Shown here piece by piece: positions 18,679 through 27,467 of a DNA stretch of 64,000 nucleotides (the stretch's first letter is position 1; each line of letters starts with the position of its first letter). A program made the translations under genes and the position numbers. The stretch is taken from contig JAUJOZ010000014.1 of assembly GCA_030447415.1 (NCBI GenBank), forward strand, positions 48,766 to 112,765, read 5' to 3'. Under the pieces are notes generated by a model that did no database searches, was not told where the DNA came from, and worked only from the letters and a program-made list of their open reading frames with translations. The DNA comes from Thermomicrobiales bacterium. GTDB lineage: Bacteria > Chloroflexota > Chloroflexia > Thermomicrobiales > UBA6265.

Positions 18679-19440
18679 ATGAGCCGCCTCAGCGACACCC
18701 AGCCCTTCGCCACCAGACCGACGGCGGTCGTCGCCCCTGCTGAGCCGTACCCTACGGCGGCCGTGGGTTCTCCGGAAACGGAGTGGCCAGCGCCTGTCCG
18801 CGAGCCGGCGTCGAGACCAGTCGTTCGGCGGCGGTCGCGCTGGGGCGGACTCGTGCGGTGGCTAGTGACCGGCTTCGTCTTCGTGGCGGTCGCCGTGCCG
18901 CTGCTGGCCCTCTCGCTCGTCGTGGCAATCTACTGGCAGGCACGGACGGATCAGACGCGCCCGGCGCAAGCCATCGTCGTCCTCGGCTCGGCGCAGTTCA
19001 ACGGCAGGCCGAGTCCGGTCCTGCGAGCGCGGCTGGACCGGGCGCTCGAGGTCTACCGCGACGGTATGGCGCCGCTGGTGGTCGTCACCGGGGGACGGCA
19101 GCCGGGCGACCAGTTCACGGAGGCGGAGGCGTCGCGCGACTATCTCGTCGAGCGCGGCGTGCCAACCGAGGCAATCCTGCTGGAGAACGAGGGGCGCGAC
19201 TCGTGGCAGAGCATGCAGGGGGTCGCCGCCATCCTGGACGCGCGCGGGCTGTCGCGGGTGCTGCTCGTCAGCGACGGCTTTCACCTCTTCCGGGTCAAAC
19301 TGATGGCGCGCGACCTCGGCCTCACGCCTTACGCTACGGCCGCCAGAGGTAGCCCGATTCGGCGGGGCGGACCGGCCGAATTCAGCTACGTCGTGCGCGA
19401 GGCCGCGGGCGTCCTCGTCCACCTTTGGCAGACGCGGTAG
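18679..19440 (+). CDS. YdcF/SanA-like DUF218 membrane protein
   Basis: A 253-residue protein. Residues 1-55 are a Pro-rich cytosolic tail and 60-85 are one TM helix (WLVTGFVFVAVAVPLLALSL). Residues 97-250 are the extracytoplasmic DUF218 domain: AIVVLGSAQFNGRPSPVLRA, VVVTGGRQPGD, EAEASRDYLVERGVP, ENEGRDSWQSMQG and VLLVSDGFHLFR. Relatives affect cell-envelope polymer metabolism and vancomycin exclusion; the enzymatic activity of the family is not settled. No RBS precedes ATG 18679, so the start may be leaderless or misplaced. It is convergent with the phoD-like gene. Confidence 0.85.
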   Translation: MSRLSDTQPFATRPTAVVAPAEPYPTAAVGSPETEWPAPVREPASRPVVRRRSRWGGLVRWLVTGFVFVAVAVPLLALSLVVAIYWQARTDQTRPAQAIVVLGSAQFNGRPSPVLRARLDRALEVYRDGMAPLVVVTGGRQPGDQFTEAEASRDYLVERGVPTEAILLENEGRDSWQSMQGVAAILDARGLSRVLLVSDGFHLFRVKLMARDLGLTPYATAARGSPIRRGGPAEFSYVVREAAGVLVHLWQTR

Positions 19441-19527
19441 CACCAAGGGGCTATTCATCGGTGCGAGCCGGATTCCTGGTCGCCCGTCCCCGTCGGTCGT
19501 TCCCGAGCGTCGACGGCGACCTTCGCT

Positions 19528-21132
19528 TCACGCCGGTTGAGCCCCGGGACGCCCGTCCTCCACAATGAACGAGGCGACGGTGCGGACGGGCGCGGCCGGG
19601 TCGGTGACGGTTTCGAGGGCTCGGAGGTCGGTCCGCCAGGCGGCGGGGGTAAGCTCGCAGCGGGTGTAGCCGTGGCGGGCGTCGAAGAACTTCAGGTGCG
19701 GGTTGATCAGCCCGGCGAACCGCAACCGCTCACGAAAGGGATTGAAGGCGGTCACCGAGGTGGTGACGAACTCGGTGGCCACGGTCGGCGTCGTTGGATC
19801 GGCGAAGTCGGCCTTGAGGTCGTTGACCCAGGCTGAATGGATGTCCCCGCTGAGGACGACGGGGTTGCGTGTCCCCCGGCTCAGCAGGTGGGCCAGGATC
19901 CGGTTCCGCGCCGCGGGGTAGCCGTCCCACATGTCGGAGGCGTAGGCCCTGTCCGGGCCAGGGTCAGTGTCAATCTCGGCCATCATCACTTGCTGCCCGA
20001 TCACGTTCCAGCGGGCGCGGGAGGCGTCGAGGCCGGCGAGGAGCCATCGCTCCTGCTCCGGGCCGGTCATCGTCGTGCTGGGATCGAGCGCCGCCGGGCA
20101 GCGGACTTGGATGTCGTCGCCGCATGGGTGATCGGTCCGGTACTGGCGAGTGTCGAGCAGGGAGAACTCCGCCAGGTTCCCATAGGTGAGGCGGCGGTAG
20201 AGTCGCATCGCCGAACCGACCGGCAATGAGCTCGGGCGCAGAGGGAGGTGCTCGTAGTAGGCCTGAAAGGCGGCGGCGCGTCGCTCCCGGAACACCTCCG
20301 GCGGGTCGCCGTTGCTGGACCGGTCGCCGGCGTAGTTGTTTGCAACTTCATGGTCGTCCCAGGTCGTGACCCAGGGGAAAGCGGCGTGAGCCCGCTGGAG
20401 GTCGGGATCCGTCTTGTAGAGGGCGTGACGAGCGCGGTACTCCTCCAGGGCGGCGGTCTCACCGCCGGTGTGGTGACGGACTGGGTCGCCGTCCCCCCGG
20501 AACTCGCGATTCGCGGCGTACTCGTAGAGGTAGTCACCGAGGAAGAGGACAAGGTCGAGGTCTTCTTCCGCCAAGTTGCGGTAGGCCGCGAAGTAGCCGT
20601 GCTCCCAGTGGGCGCAGGAGGCGAAGCCAAAGCGTAACCGGTCTACCGCCGCCCCCAGGGCCGGTGCCGTCTTGGTACGGCCGAAGGTGCTTTCCTCCGA
20701 ACCGGCGGTGAATCGGTAGAAGTACTCCCGACCGGGCGCGAGCCCCGTGACGTCAACGTGGGCGCTGTGGGCCAGCTCGGGAGTGGTCAGCGTGGTGCCG
20801 CGCTGGACGATTCGACGCATCCCTGGGTCGGCGGCAACCTCCCAGCCGATCTCGACCGGGACTGGATCCATGCCGCCGCCATTGAGCGGGTCGGGCGCGA
20901 CCCGCGTCCACAGCACGACGCCGTCCGGAAGTGGGTCCCCGGACGCGACCCCGAGGACGAATGGGTGAGCGCCGAAGGTCGGCGTCGCGGACCGCGTGTC
21001 CCGCATTTCGTCCGCCCGGGTCGTCGGCCGACCGGGCCGGCTCACCGCGACGGCGAGGGACCCGGCTCCGGCGAGCACCGCCCGCCGGCTGGACCGCCGA
21101 GCCAGCAGCCGCTCAAATCGGGCGCGATCCAT
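19528..21132 (-). CDS. phoD: PhoD-family alkaline phosphatase/phosphodiesterase
   Basis: A 534-residue Tat-exported metallophosphoesterase that releases phosphate from phosphomonoesters or phosphodiesters outside the membrane. The Tat motif is RRSSRRAVLAGAGSLAVAV. After the N-terminal beta domain (VASGDPLPDGVVLWTRVAP) the catalytic domain shows FGFASCAHWEHGYFAAYRN, LFLGDYLYEY, TWDDHEVANNYAGD, DTRQYRTD and the C-terminal LSGDIHSAW. These supply the Asp, Asn and His ligands for the Fe/Ca centre. Length is normal for the family. It is divergent from the SAM hydrolase. Phosphate-regulated expression would be usual, but no Pho box is recognised. Confidence 0.9.
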   Translation of the reverse strand: MDRARFERLLARRSSRRAVLAGAGSLAVAVSRPGRPTTRADEMRDTRSATPTFGAHPFVLGVASGDPLPDGVVLWTRVAPDPLNGGGMDPVPVEIGWEVAADPGMRRIVQRGTTLTTPELAHSAHVDVTGLAPGREYFYRFTAGSEESTFGRTKTAPALGAAVDRLRFGFASCAHWEHGYFAAYRNLAEEDLDLVLFLGDYLYEYAANREFRGDGDPVRHHTGGETAALEEYRARHALYKTDPDLQRAHAAFPWVTTWDDHEVANNYAGDRSSNGDPPEVFRERRAAAFQAYYEHLPLRPSSLPVGSAMRLYRRLTYGNLAEFSLLDTRQYRTDHPCGDDIQVRCPAALDPSTTMTGPEQERWLLAGLDASRARWNVIGQQVMMAEIDTDPGPDRAYASDMWDGYPAARNRILAHLLSRGTRNPVVLSGDIHSAWVNDLKADFADPTTPTVATEFVTTSVTAFNPFRERLRFAGLINPHLKFFDARHGYTRCELTPAAWRTDLRALETVTDPAAPVRTVASFIVEDGRPGAQPA

Positions 21133-21413
21133 CCGCGACTCCCTCCCTCCCGCTGAGGCGCGCCGCCGATGATCCGCGGGTATGGCATGGCAAGATCGCT
21201 AGCTTCGACATCCCGGGTCCTACACAGCGCATGCGCTGCCACCTCGCCCCGAGCACGCGCGTGCGACGGAGGACAGCGGGTCGGTATCCATCCGGCCCAA
21301 CTCTTGCTTTCTTGCTGGCTTCGGCAGAGCCGACCATCCTTGGCGGCGAGGAGGCGGCACGGCCACCTGCCCGGTTCCCGCAGACGATAGCACCTGGCTG
21401 GAGGCATGACGGC

Positions 21414-22217
21414 ATGTTGCTGCACATCATCGCCGACTACGGAGCGGGCGATCTCGCGTTCGCCGAGGTGGTGCAGCGGATCAAGCTGCATCTGCCAGAC
21501 GCGGAGCCGGTGCTCACGCCGGTCCCGCCGTTCGCCACGCTCGCCGCCGGTTTCTGCGTCGCCCAGCTTGGGCTGAACGAGGCGCCCGCCGGGACGCTGA
21601 TCTACCACAACGTCGCGCCCCGGGAGGACGATTCCGAGGCGCGGACTGACAATGCCGGCGAGCGGCTCGCCTTCGCGCGCCTGCCGACCGGCGTGCGCGT
21701 GATGGGCGTCAACGCGGGCTATGCCTTCTCATTCGTGCGTGACCTTGCCGAGGAGGTGCGCTACGCGGCCGTGCCCGCCGAGGGCTCCCAGTTCCGCTCC
21801 CGCGACCTGTTTCCGCAGGCCGCGGGAGCGATCGCGCTCGGTCGCCCCGATGCCCTCGCCGAGAAGGTTCCCCGTGGGCACATGCCGGCCGTGCCGGACC
21901 ACCATCTCGCCTACGTCGACGGCTACGGCAACCTCAAGACCACGATCGCCCACCCCGCCGGCGGGATGGTGAGCCGGAGCGGGGAGGGAGTCCGCCTGCG
22001 GGTCGGCCAAGTCGAGCATGAAGCGGTGGTGAGCGACGGGAGTTTCGCGGTCGAGCCGGGGCAACTCGCCTTCGCGCCGGGTAGCAGCGGTTGGCCCACG
22101 CCGCAGGGTGAGCCGGTGCGATTTATGGAGCTCTTCCTTCGCGGCGGCAACGCCTGGGAAGCGTTCGGTCGACCACCGATCGGCGCGCCTGTCCACATGG
22201 ACCACGGCGATGCGTAG
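21414..22217 (+). CDS. SAM hydrolase (DUF62 / SAM hydroxide adenosyltransferase family)
   Basis: A 267-residue protein of the fluorinase/chlorinase/DUF62 fold; most bacterial members split S-adenosylmethionine with water to adenosine and methionine. The N-terminal half opens with LLHIIADYGAGDLAFAEV, the Asp-rich SAM site, and continues with LIYHNVAPRED and GVNAGYAFSFV. The C-terminal beta-barrel carries YVDGYGNLKTTI, matching the family pattern around the adenine pocket, and LFLRGGNAWEAF. ATG 21414 is preceded by GGAGG at about 10 nt. Longer upstream readings lack an RBS. The role in vivo is unclear. Confidence 0.75.
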   Translation: MLLHIIADYGAGDLAFAEVVQRIKLHLPDAEPVLTPVPPFATLAAGFCVAQLGLNEAPAGTLIYHNVAPREDDSEARTDNAGERLAFARLPTGVRVMGVNAGYAFSFVRDLAEEVRYAAVPAEGSQFRSRDLFPQAAGAIALGRPDALAEKVPRGHMPAVPDHHLAYVDGYGNLKTTIAHPAGGMVSRSGEGVRLRVGQVEHEAVVSDGSFAVEPGQLAFAPGSSGWPTPQGEPVRFMELFLRGGNAWEAFGRPPIGAPVHMDHGDA

Positions 22218-22634
22218 CACGCATGGCAAGCGTCCACCCACTGGGCTCACAACGGTCGGGAAATCGCGGTCTTATGACCGCTCGGCGGCCGAATCATCGG
22301 AACGCCCGGTCGGTGAGCTTTTCCGGTACGGTAATCCTCTGTCATCTGGCCAGGTGTTACCCAGGGCGGCCCGTTGTGGCGCGGCCTGCTTGGCATAACG
22401 TCGGCACAGCTGCAGGAGGTGCAGCGTGACGGCTTATCCAACGGGAGGGCTGGCGGCAAGTGCCGTCAAAGCTGGCGCAGACGGCGACTCCAGTAACCCG
22501 TGGCTCTCCAGGGACCCGATCTCCGCAGCGACTTGACGGCGGACCCGTCGGTCGAGCCACGGCCCCGAGGGAGATCCCGGGGCCGTGAGTCGAGTGCCGT
22601 ATGAGAAGGGATTGGGGCCGTCCGGACGATCGGG
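22218..22634. other. 417-bp gap with one possible 36-residue frame and a terminator-like hairpin
   Basis: A small frame from GTG 22426 to TGA 22534-22536 is preceded by AGGAGGT at 6 nt, a near-perfect RBS, and would encode MTAYPTGGLAASAVKAG and so on. It has no recognised homologue, so it is only a candidate. The hairpin at 22558-22587 is listed separately. Nothing else is seen. Confidence 0.3.
22558..22587 (-). terminator. terminator-like hairpin downstream of the DUF2171-like gene
   Basis: CACGGCCCCG (22558-22567) pairs perfectly with CGGGGCCGTG (22578-22587) around a 10-nt loop. It lies about 50 bp beyond the stop of the leftward gene ending at 22635. There is no T-tract. Confidence 0.4.
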
Positions 22635-22916
22635 TTAGAGCGCGATGTCCGCGCTCCCCCCTGAGTCGGCGCTTGGCGGCTGGTCCCAGCCTCGGCTGAG
22701 CGCCTCATCCTTCGTGACGTTCAAGTAGACCCTGCCGCTCTCGCAGTTGTTGATCGCGGACGTCGGGATGAAGTAATCGGTCGAGAAGAGGAGGCCCTTC
22801 TCGACTACGACGTGCGTCGGGTTGACGGCCTTGACTTTGCCAAGCTTGTGCTCGTCGCACCCGTAGACTTCGTTGCCAACCTGGCAGACCCACTGCTGTG
22901 TGCTCGTGTGCTCCAT
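22635..22916 (-). CDS. DUF2171/PRC-barrel-like small protein
   Basis: A 93-residue protein: WVCQVGNEVYGCDEHKLGKV, then KAVNPTHVVVEKGLLFSTDY and FIPTSAINNCESGRVYLNVT. A short beta-barrel with the pattern 'set property, keep identity, valine-rich strands' is typical of PRC-barrel or DUF2171 proteins, which are often stress- or membrane-associated. ATG 22916 is preceded by a purine-rich RBS (GAGGTCAGG). It lies downstream of the large dehydrogenase on the same strand, about 110 bp away. Function unknown. Confidence 0.6.
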   Translation of the reverse strand: MEHTSTQQWVCQVGNEVYGCDEHKLGKVKAVNPTHVVVEKGLLFSTDYFIPTSAINNCESGRVYLNVTKDEALSRGWDQPPSADSGGSADIAL

Positions 22917-23024
22917 CGGTCCTGACCTCCTCGCACTGTGCGGCTCGGTCCCCGTTGGAAGAAGACGGACGGCCCCGGCACTTTCGCCGCAGACGGTGTG
23001 CCACCGTCCGGCCCGTCCTCAGGC

Positions 23025-26000
23025 CTACCCGGGAGGTGGTTCGTCCGGCGCGGAGGGAACCGGGTCCGCCGGCTCGGGGGGCGGGGGTTCCGGGGTGGGC
23101 GTGGGAGGCACGGGTGTTGGCGTCGGCGTCGGCGGCACCGGGGTCGCGGTCGGGGCGGGCGGAATCGGCGTCGCGGTGGGCGGCTCCGGCGTGGCGGTCG
23201 GCGGCACGGGCGTCGGCGTGGCGGTGCGGGTCGGGCGCTCGCTTGGGGCGGCGGTCGGTGTCGGGGAGGTTGCAGCAGGGGTTGGCGTCGCCAGCGTGGT
23301 TGAGCAGGTGCCGATGCATGCGTCGTCCACCGCGACCTGATCGAAGGCGACGTCGTACCCGCGGCCCCGGCCGCTGTCGCCAAGCTGGATGCCGTCGACG
23401 CCAGCGGCGGCGAGCGGACCAAGGTTCTCCGTGCCGCGGTGGAGCACGACGCCGTCGTACCAGAGCTCGACGAGGCTTGCCCCGCCGCTAGGATCGATCC
23501 GGACGTGGATCTGGACCTCGTGCCAGACGTCCTCCGTGATGTCGGCGGTGACGATGGTCACGCCGGTCGCGGCAACCCGATAGCGGAGCCGTCGCTCGCC
23601 GTCGAGCTCGAGCGCGAGGATCGGATCGGTCGCGGCATCGAATCGAAGGAGGGTCACGGGCTCGTCCCGGTGAGCGACGAGGTTGAAGCGAACCCGGTAG
23701 TAGAGGTCGTCCTGCCGCGCCTCGAAGACTTTGCGGGCGAAGGCGGGTTCGCCGCCGCTACGGGCGCGAGCGGCCCACGCACCGGCGTCGACCAGTTGGC
23801 GCTGGACGACCAGTCCCTCAGTCTCCGTCCAGGCGGCGAGGTTGCCGGTCTCGAACCCGTCGACGAAGGGCAGCGGGGATGGTGTTGGGCTCGGTGTCGG
23901 GGTCGCACGGGGCTCGGGCGTCGGGGTGGCGGCCGGCGCCGACTCCGCGGCGATAGGCGCGTCCTCCACGCTCGCCGCCTGGAGAGTCGCCCCGTCGCCG
24001 GTGGCGATCACGAGGCGAGGCGGATAGCTCGTCTGACGGGAATAGAACACCACCTCGTCGGTCGAACCCGTGGCGAGGACAAAGGTGTACGTGCCGTTAC
24101 CGGCGACAAGCGGGGTGACGTCGTACTCGACCCACTGGCCGTACGGGATGGCGCCCTTGTCATCGGTCGGCGTGGTGGTGCGCGTCGGCCGGTTCGCCCA
24201 GGTGATGCCCGCTTCGGTCCAGGTGTTGCTCGCCGTGTAAACGGCGGGGCCGTCGGCGGTGCCATAGGACGAGGAGGCCGGCACGAAGAGTCGGAGCTTG
24301 GCGCTCTGCACTGAGCCCGAGAGCCCGCTGACGGGGAAGCGCAGGTACGTCTCAACGTCAGGGTCGACACCGCCGTCGGCCTTCAGTTGGGACGAGGTGC
24401 CGTAGTTGGACGTCGGGGTCGATTCCTGGACCCGCGAGTCGGCGTCCGGAGCGAAGCTCAGGGGGGCGCCGCCGCTCCCCGGCGTGGTGACCGAGGCGGT
24501 GTTGGAGAAGGCGGAGAGGTTGGCGGCGGCGTCGCGGGCGCGGACCTTGTACTGATAGGTGGTGGCCGCGGTGACGGTGGTGTCGGCGTAGGTCGTCTGG
24601 GCACCGACGGTGGTGAGGAGGGCGCCGTTGCGGAAGACGTCGTAGCCGGTGACGCCGACGTTGTCGGTGGCGGCGGTCCAGGAAAGATCGACACGAGTCG
24701 ACGACGCGGCGGTCGCGGTCAGGTTCGTCGGGGCGGCGGGCGCTTGGGTGTCGCCGGTGCCACCGCTCCCCGTACCGGCTTCGACAACCAGCTTGGGTGC
24801 CTTGGCTCCGCCCTCGCGCGAGTAGGTGCTGACGACGTCGGTGGACACCGACGCAAAGACGAAGCTGTACGTGCCGTTGCCGGTCACGAGTGGGGTGACG
24901 TTGAAGTCCAGCCAGGCGCCGGCCGCGACGGCCCCCTTATCGTCGGCCGCGGCACCGGTGCGGGCGGGCCGATTGTTCCAGGTGATGCCGGTCTCCGTCC
25001 ACGTGTTGCCGGTTGGATAGACGGCGGGACCGTCCGGCGCACCGTCGTAGACGTAGAGGGAGAGCTTGGCGCTGCGGACGGATCCGGCGACGCCCGTGAC
25101 CACGAAGCGGACGTAACTGTCGATGTCGGGGTCGGTTCCGCCCTCCATGCGGAGGACGGTCGCGGTGCCGTAGTTAGTCGTCGGACTCGACTCCTGGACG
25201 CGGGCATCGGCGTCGGGCACGAAGGTGAGCGAGACGGGCGTGCCGCCCCCGCCTGCCGCTCGGAAGCTGGCGGTATAGGTAGCTGGGGTGGCGGGCGTCG
25301 TGATCGTGTGCGCGGCGGCGCCGCCGTCCGACCAGGAGACCCACTCCATCGCCTGGCCAGTGGCATCGGTCTGGTTCGGGGCCTCCACCTGGAGCCTCCA
25401 GGCCTCCCACGACGTCACGGTGCGCGGAGCGCTGATCGAGGTGCCGTTGACCTTCAACGCCAGTCCGGTCGGGTCAGTCGCGAAGGTGAGGTCGACCTTG
25501 TTGGGGAGCAGATTCTGAGAGATGGTGCGGCTCAAGCCGGTGCCGTCAGTCGCGGTCAGCTGGATCTCAAGATAGCTGTTGGCGGCGGCGGCCAGGTCTT
25601 CGGGGGCGGGGGCGCTGAAGGTGATGTTGTTGCCCGCGGTCGGACCGCGGAACGGGTGGGTGTGCGTGCCGTGGTGGAGGATTACCGTCCAGCTCAGGGC
25701 TGTGTCAGGAAGGGTCCCATCCTCAGCGTCGGTGGCGCCGCCGGTCAGGGTGATGGTCTGACCGACGCGGAAGCGGGTATCCGAGGTCGGCGCGGTGATC
25801 GATGGGATCGGTTGAGTATTGCCAGCGTCGATGCGGACGGTAGCGGTGTTGGCGCCGCCACGGCTGTCGCGCACGGTCAGCGTGGCGGTGTAGACACCGC
25901 GGCTGTTGTAGGTATGGCTGACCTTGGCGGCGGTTGCGTGGGGCGTGCCGTCGCCGAAGTCCCAGTCGTAGGTGAGGGAATCCCCGTCGGGGTCGTTGCT

Positions 26001-27296
26001 GCCGCTCCCATCAAAGTTGACCGCGAGTGGGAGCGCGCCGAAGGTCGGCGTCGCGGTGGCGGTGGCGGTCGGGGGGCGGTTGGTTGTGCCGGTGTAGGCG
26101 ATGCGGCGGACCTGGCCGCCGTTGGTGTAGGTCGTGTAGTAGAGGGCCTGGCCGGACCCGTTGGGGCCAAAGGCGAGGACGACGGCGCTGCCGAGACCCG
26201 TGGCGAAGTTGGTCCGCGTGCCACTGGGCGAGAGCTGGAAGATGGTGCCGCAGGTGTAGTCACTGAAGAGGTAGACGCCGTCGTAGGCGGCGGGCCAAAT
26301 CCCGTTAGGGACGAAGGCGCCGCCGGTGATTGAGTTGCAGGAGCCGTCACCATAGGCGTAGATGGGGTTGGTCAGCCCGGCCGGGGGGGCGCCGCAGTTG
26401 GTGGTGGAGCCGGTGGCGCAGAAACCCTCTCGGACGTTCCATCCATAGTCAACCCCGGCTTGGCCATTGTCGATCTCCTCCCACAGGTTCTGGCCGACGT
26501 CATTGATGTAGAAGCGGCTGCCCGCGGCGTTCGGGTCGAAGGCAATGCGGAAGGGGTTGCGAAGGCCGGAGGCGAACGTCTCCTGGCACCGCATCCCCTC
26601 GGTGGTGCGGCCGTCGACGTTGCAGCGGGCGGTGCCCGCGCCTTGGAACGGGTTGCCGGGGGGGATGCCGCCGTCACGGGTGATGCGCAGGATCTTGCCG
26701 ATCAGGATGTGGGGGTCGCGGGCGTTGCCGTTGGCGCCGGCGCACTGCGAGGTGCTGTCGAGGTCGCAGCCACCGTCGCCGACGGCGACGTAGAGGTAGC
26801 CGTCCTTGCCGAACTGGAGGTCGCCGGCGTTGTGGTTGCCGTTGGGCGACGGCATGTTGTCGACGAGCACGACCTCTGAGCTAAGCGTGTTGCCGCTCAT
26901 GACGAACCGGGAGACCCGGTTGACGGGAGAGCTTGCCGTGTTGGCCGGACAGGAGCCGAACTTCTTGAAGGTGTAGTAGAGGTAGACGTAACCGTTAGAG
27001 CCGAAGGCTGGGTCCACCGCGACGCCGAGGAGACCCCGCTCGAAGTCGGCGCAGACCTTGGCGGAGATGTCGGTCGCGGTCGCGAGGAGGGTCCCGTTCT
27101 GCTGCAAGACCCGGAGTTGGCCGCCCTGACTGGTGACGAGGATGCGGCCGTCGGGGGTGAAGGCGAGGGCGGTCGGGCCGCCGATACCGGCGACGAGCGT
27201 GTCGCTGAAGTCGGCGGGAGTGGTGGCAGCAGTGCGGTTGGGTGCCATGAGGCTGAGGAACAGGGCGATCAGCAGCCACATCGCGGCGCGCCCCAC
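23025..27296 (-). CDS. secreted multidomain PQQ-type glucose/sorbosone dehydrogenase with PKD, DNRLRE and FN3 domains
   Basis: A 1,423-residue exported protein. Residues 1-24 are a signal peptide (MWLLIALFLSLMAPN; Met6 is an alternative start to GTG 27296). Residues 30-395 are a six-bladed GSDH propeller: GLLGVAVDPAFGSNGYVYLY, NHNAGDLQFGKDGYLYVAVG, GKILRITRDG and NPFRIAFDPNA, the pattern of soluble aldose sugar dehydrogenases that use PQQ. A PKD domain (about 404-490, YDWDFGDGTPH) follows. Next come a beta-rich region and two DNRLRE-like domains (about 690-835 and 945-1095, each with 'FxPDADxRVQES'). An FN3 domain (about 850-935) separates them. A concanavalin-like module (1145-1325) and a Pro/Thr repeat tail close the protein. 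The architecture suggests a cell-surface or matrix-bound sugar oxidase. No PQQ biosynthesis gene is nearby. Confidence 0.8.
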   Translation of the reverse strand: MGRAAMWLLIALFLSLMAPNRTAATTPADFSDTLVAGIGGPTALAFTPDGRILVTSQGGQLRVLQQNGTLLATATDISAKVCADFERGLLGVAVDPAFGSNGYVYLYYTFKKFGSCPANTASSPVNRVSRFVMSGNTLSSEVVLVDNMPSPNGNHNAGDLQFGKDGYLYVAVGDGGCDLDSTSQCAGANGNARDPHILIGKILRITRDGGIPPGNPFQGAGTARCNVDGRTTEGMRCQETFASGLRNPFRIAFDPNAAGSRFYINDVGQNLWEEIDNGQAGVDYGWNVREGFCATGSTTNCGAPPAGLTNPIYAYGDGSCNSITGGAFVPNGIWPAAYDGVYLFSDYTCGTIFQLSPSGTRTNFATGLGSAVVLAFGPNGSGQALYYTTYTNGGQVRRIAYTGTTNRPPTATATATPTFGALPLAVNFDGSGSNDPDGDSLTYDWDFGDGTPHATAAKVSHTYNSRGVYTATLTVRDSRGGANTATVRIDAGNTQPIPSITAPTSDTRFRVGQTITLTGGATDAEDGTLPDTALSWTVILHHGTHTHPFRGPTAGNNITFSAPAPEDLAAAANSYLEIQLTATDGTGLSRTISQNLLPNKVDLTFATDPTGLALKVNGTSISAPRTVTSWEAWRLQVEAPNQTDATGQAMEWVSWSDGGAAAHTITTPATPATYTASFRAAGGGGTPVSLTFVPDADARVQESSPTTNYGTATVLRMEGGTDPDIDSYVRFVVTGVAGSVRSAKLSLYVYDGAPDGPAVYPTGNTWTETGITWNNRPARTGAAADDKGAVAAGAWLDFNVTPLVTGNGTYSFVFASVSTDVVSTYSREGGAKAPKLVVEAGTGSGGTGDTQAPAAPTNLTATAASSTRVDLSWTAATDNVGVTGYDVFRNGALLTTVGAQTTYADTTVTAATTYQYKVRARDAAANLSAFSNTASVTTPGSGGAPLSFAPDADSRVQESTPTSNYGTSSQLKADGGVDPDVETYLRFPVSGLSGSVQSAKLRLFVPASSSYGTADGPAVYTASNTWTEAGITWANRPTRTTTPTDDKGAIPYGQWVEYDVTPLVAGNGTYTFVLATGSTDEVVFYSRQTSYPPRLVIATGDGATLQAASVEDAPIAAESAPAATPTPEPRATPTPSPTPSPLPFVDGFETGNLAAWTETEGLVVQRQLVDAGAWAARARSGGEPAFARKVFEARQDDLYYRVRFNLVAHRDEPVTLLRFDAATDPILALELDGERRLRYRVAATGVTIVTADITEDVWHEVQIHVRIDPSGGASLVELWYDGVVLHRGTENLGPLAAAGVDGIQLGDSGRGRGYDVAFDQVAVDDACIGTCSTTLATPTPAATSPTPTAAPSERPTRTATPTPVPPTATPEPPTATPIPPAPTATPVPPTPTPTPVPPTPTPEPPPPEPADPVPSAPDEPPPG

Positions 27297-27467
27297 GTTT
27301 CGCAGGAGCGCGGCCCGGGACCGATCGGAGACCGCGAAGAGTACGCATCACATTCTCTCACTTCGGTGGACCGACCGTGATGACGACACGCCGCTCGCGG
27401 CTGACTGAGCAGCAGCTGTCGCGTTAGGCACAAAGGGATGACGGGTCTACCAAGGAGGCCGACTAAC

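Noticed and set aside
24387..26333. 648-residue + strand frame inside the dehydrogenase gene
   Set aside because: Gly/Val/Arg repetitive text without domains or RBS; it is the shadow of the large minus-strand gene.
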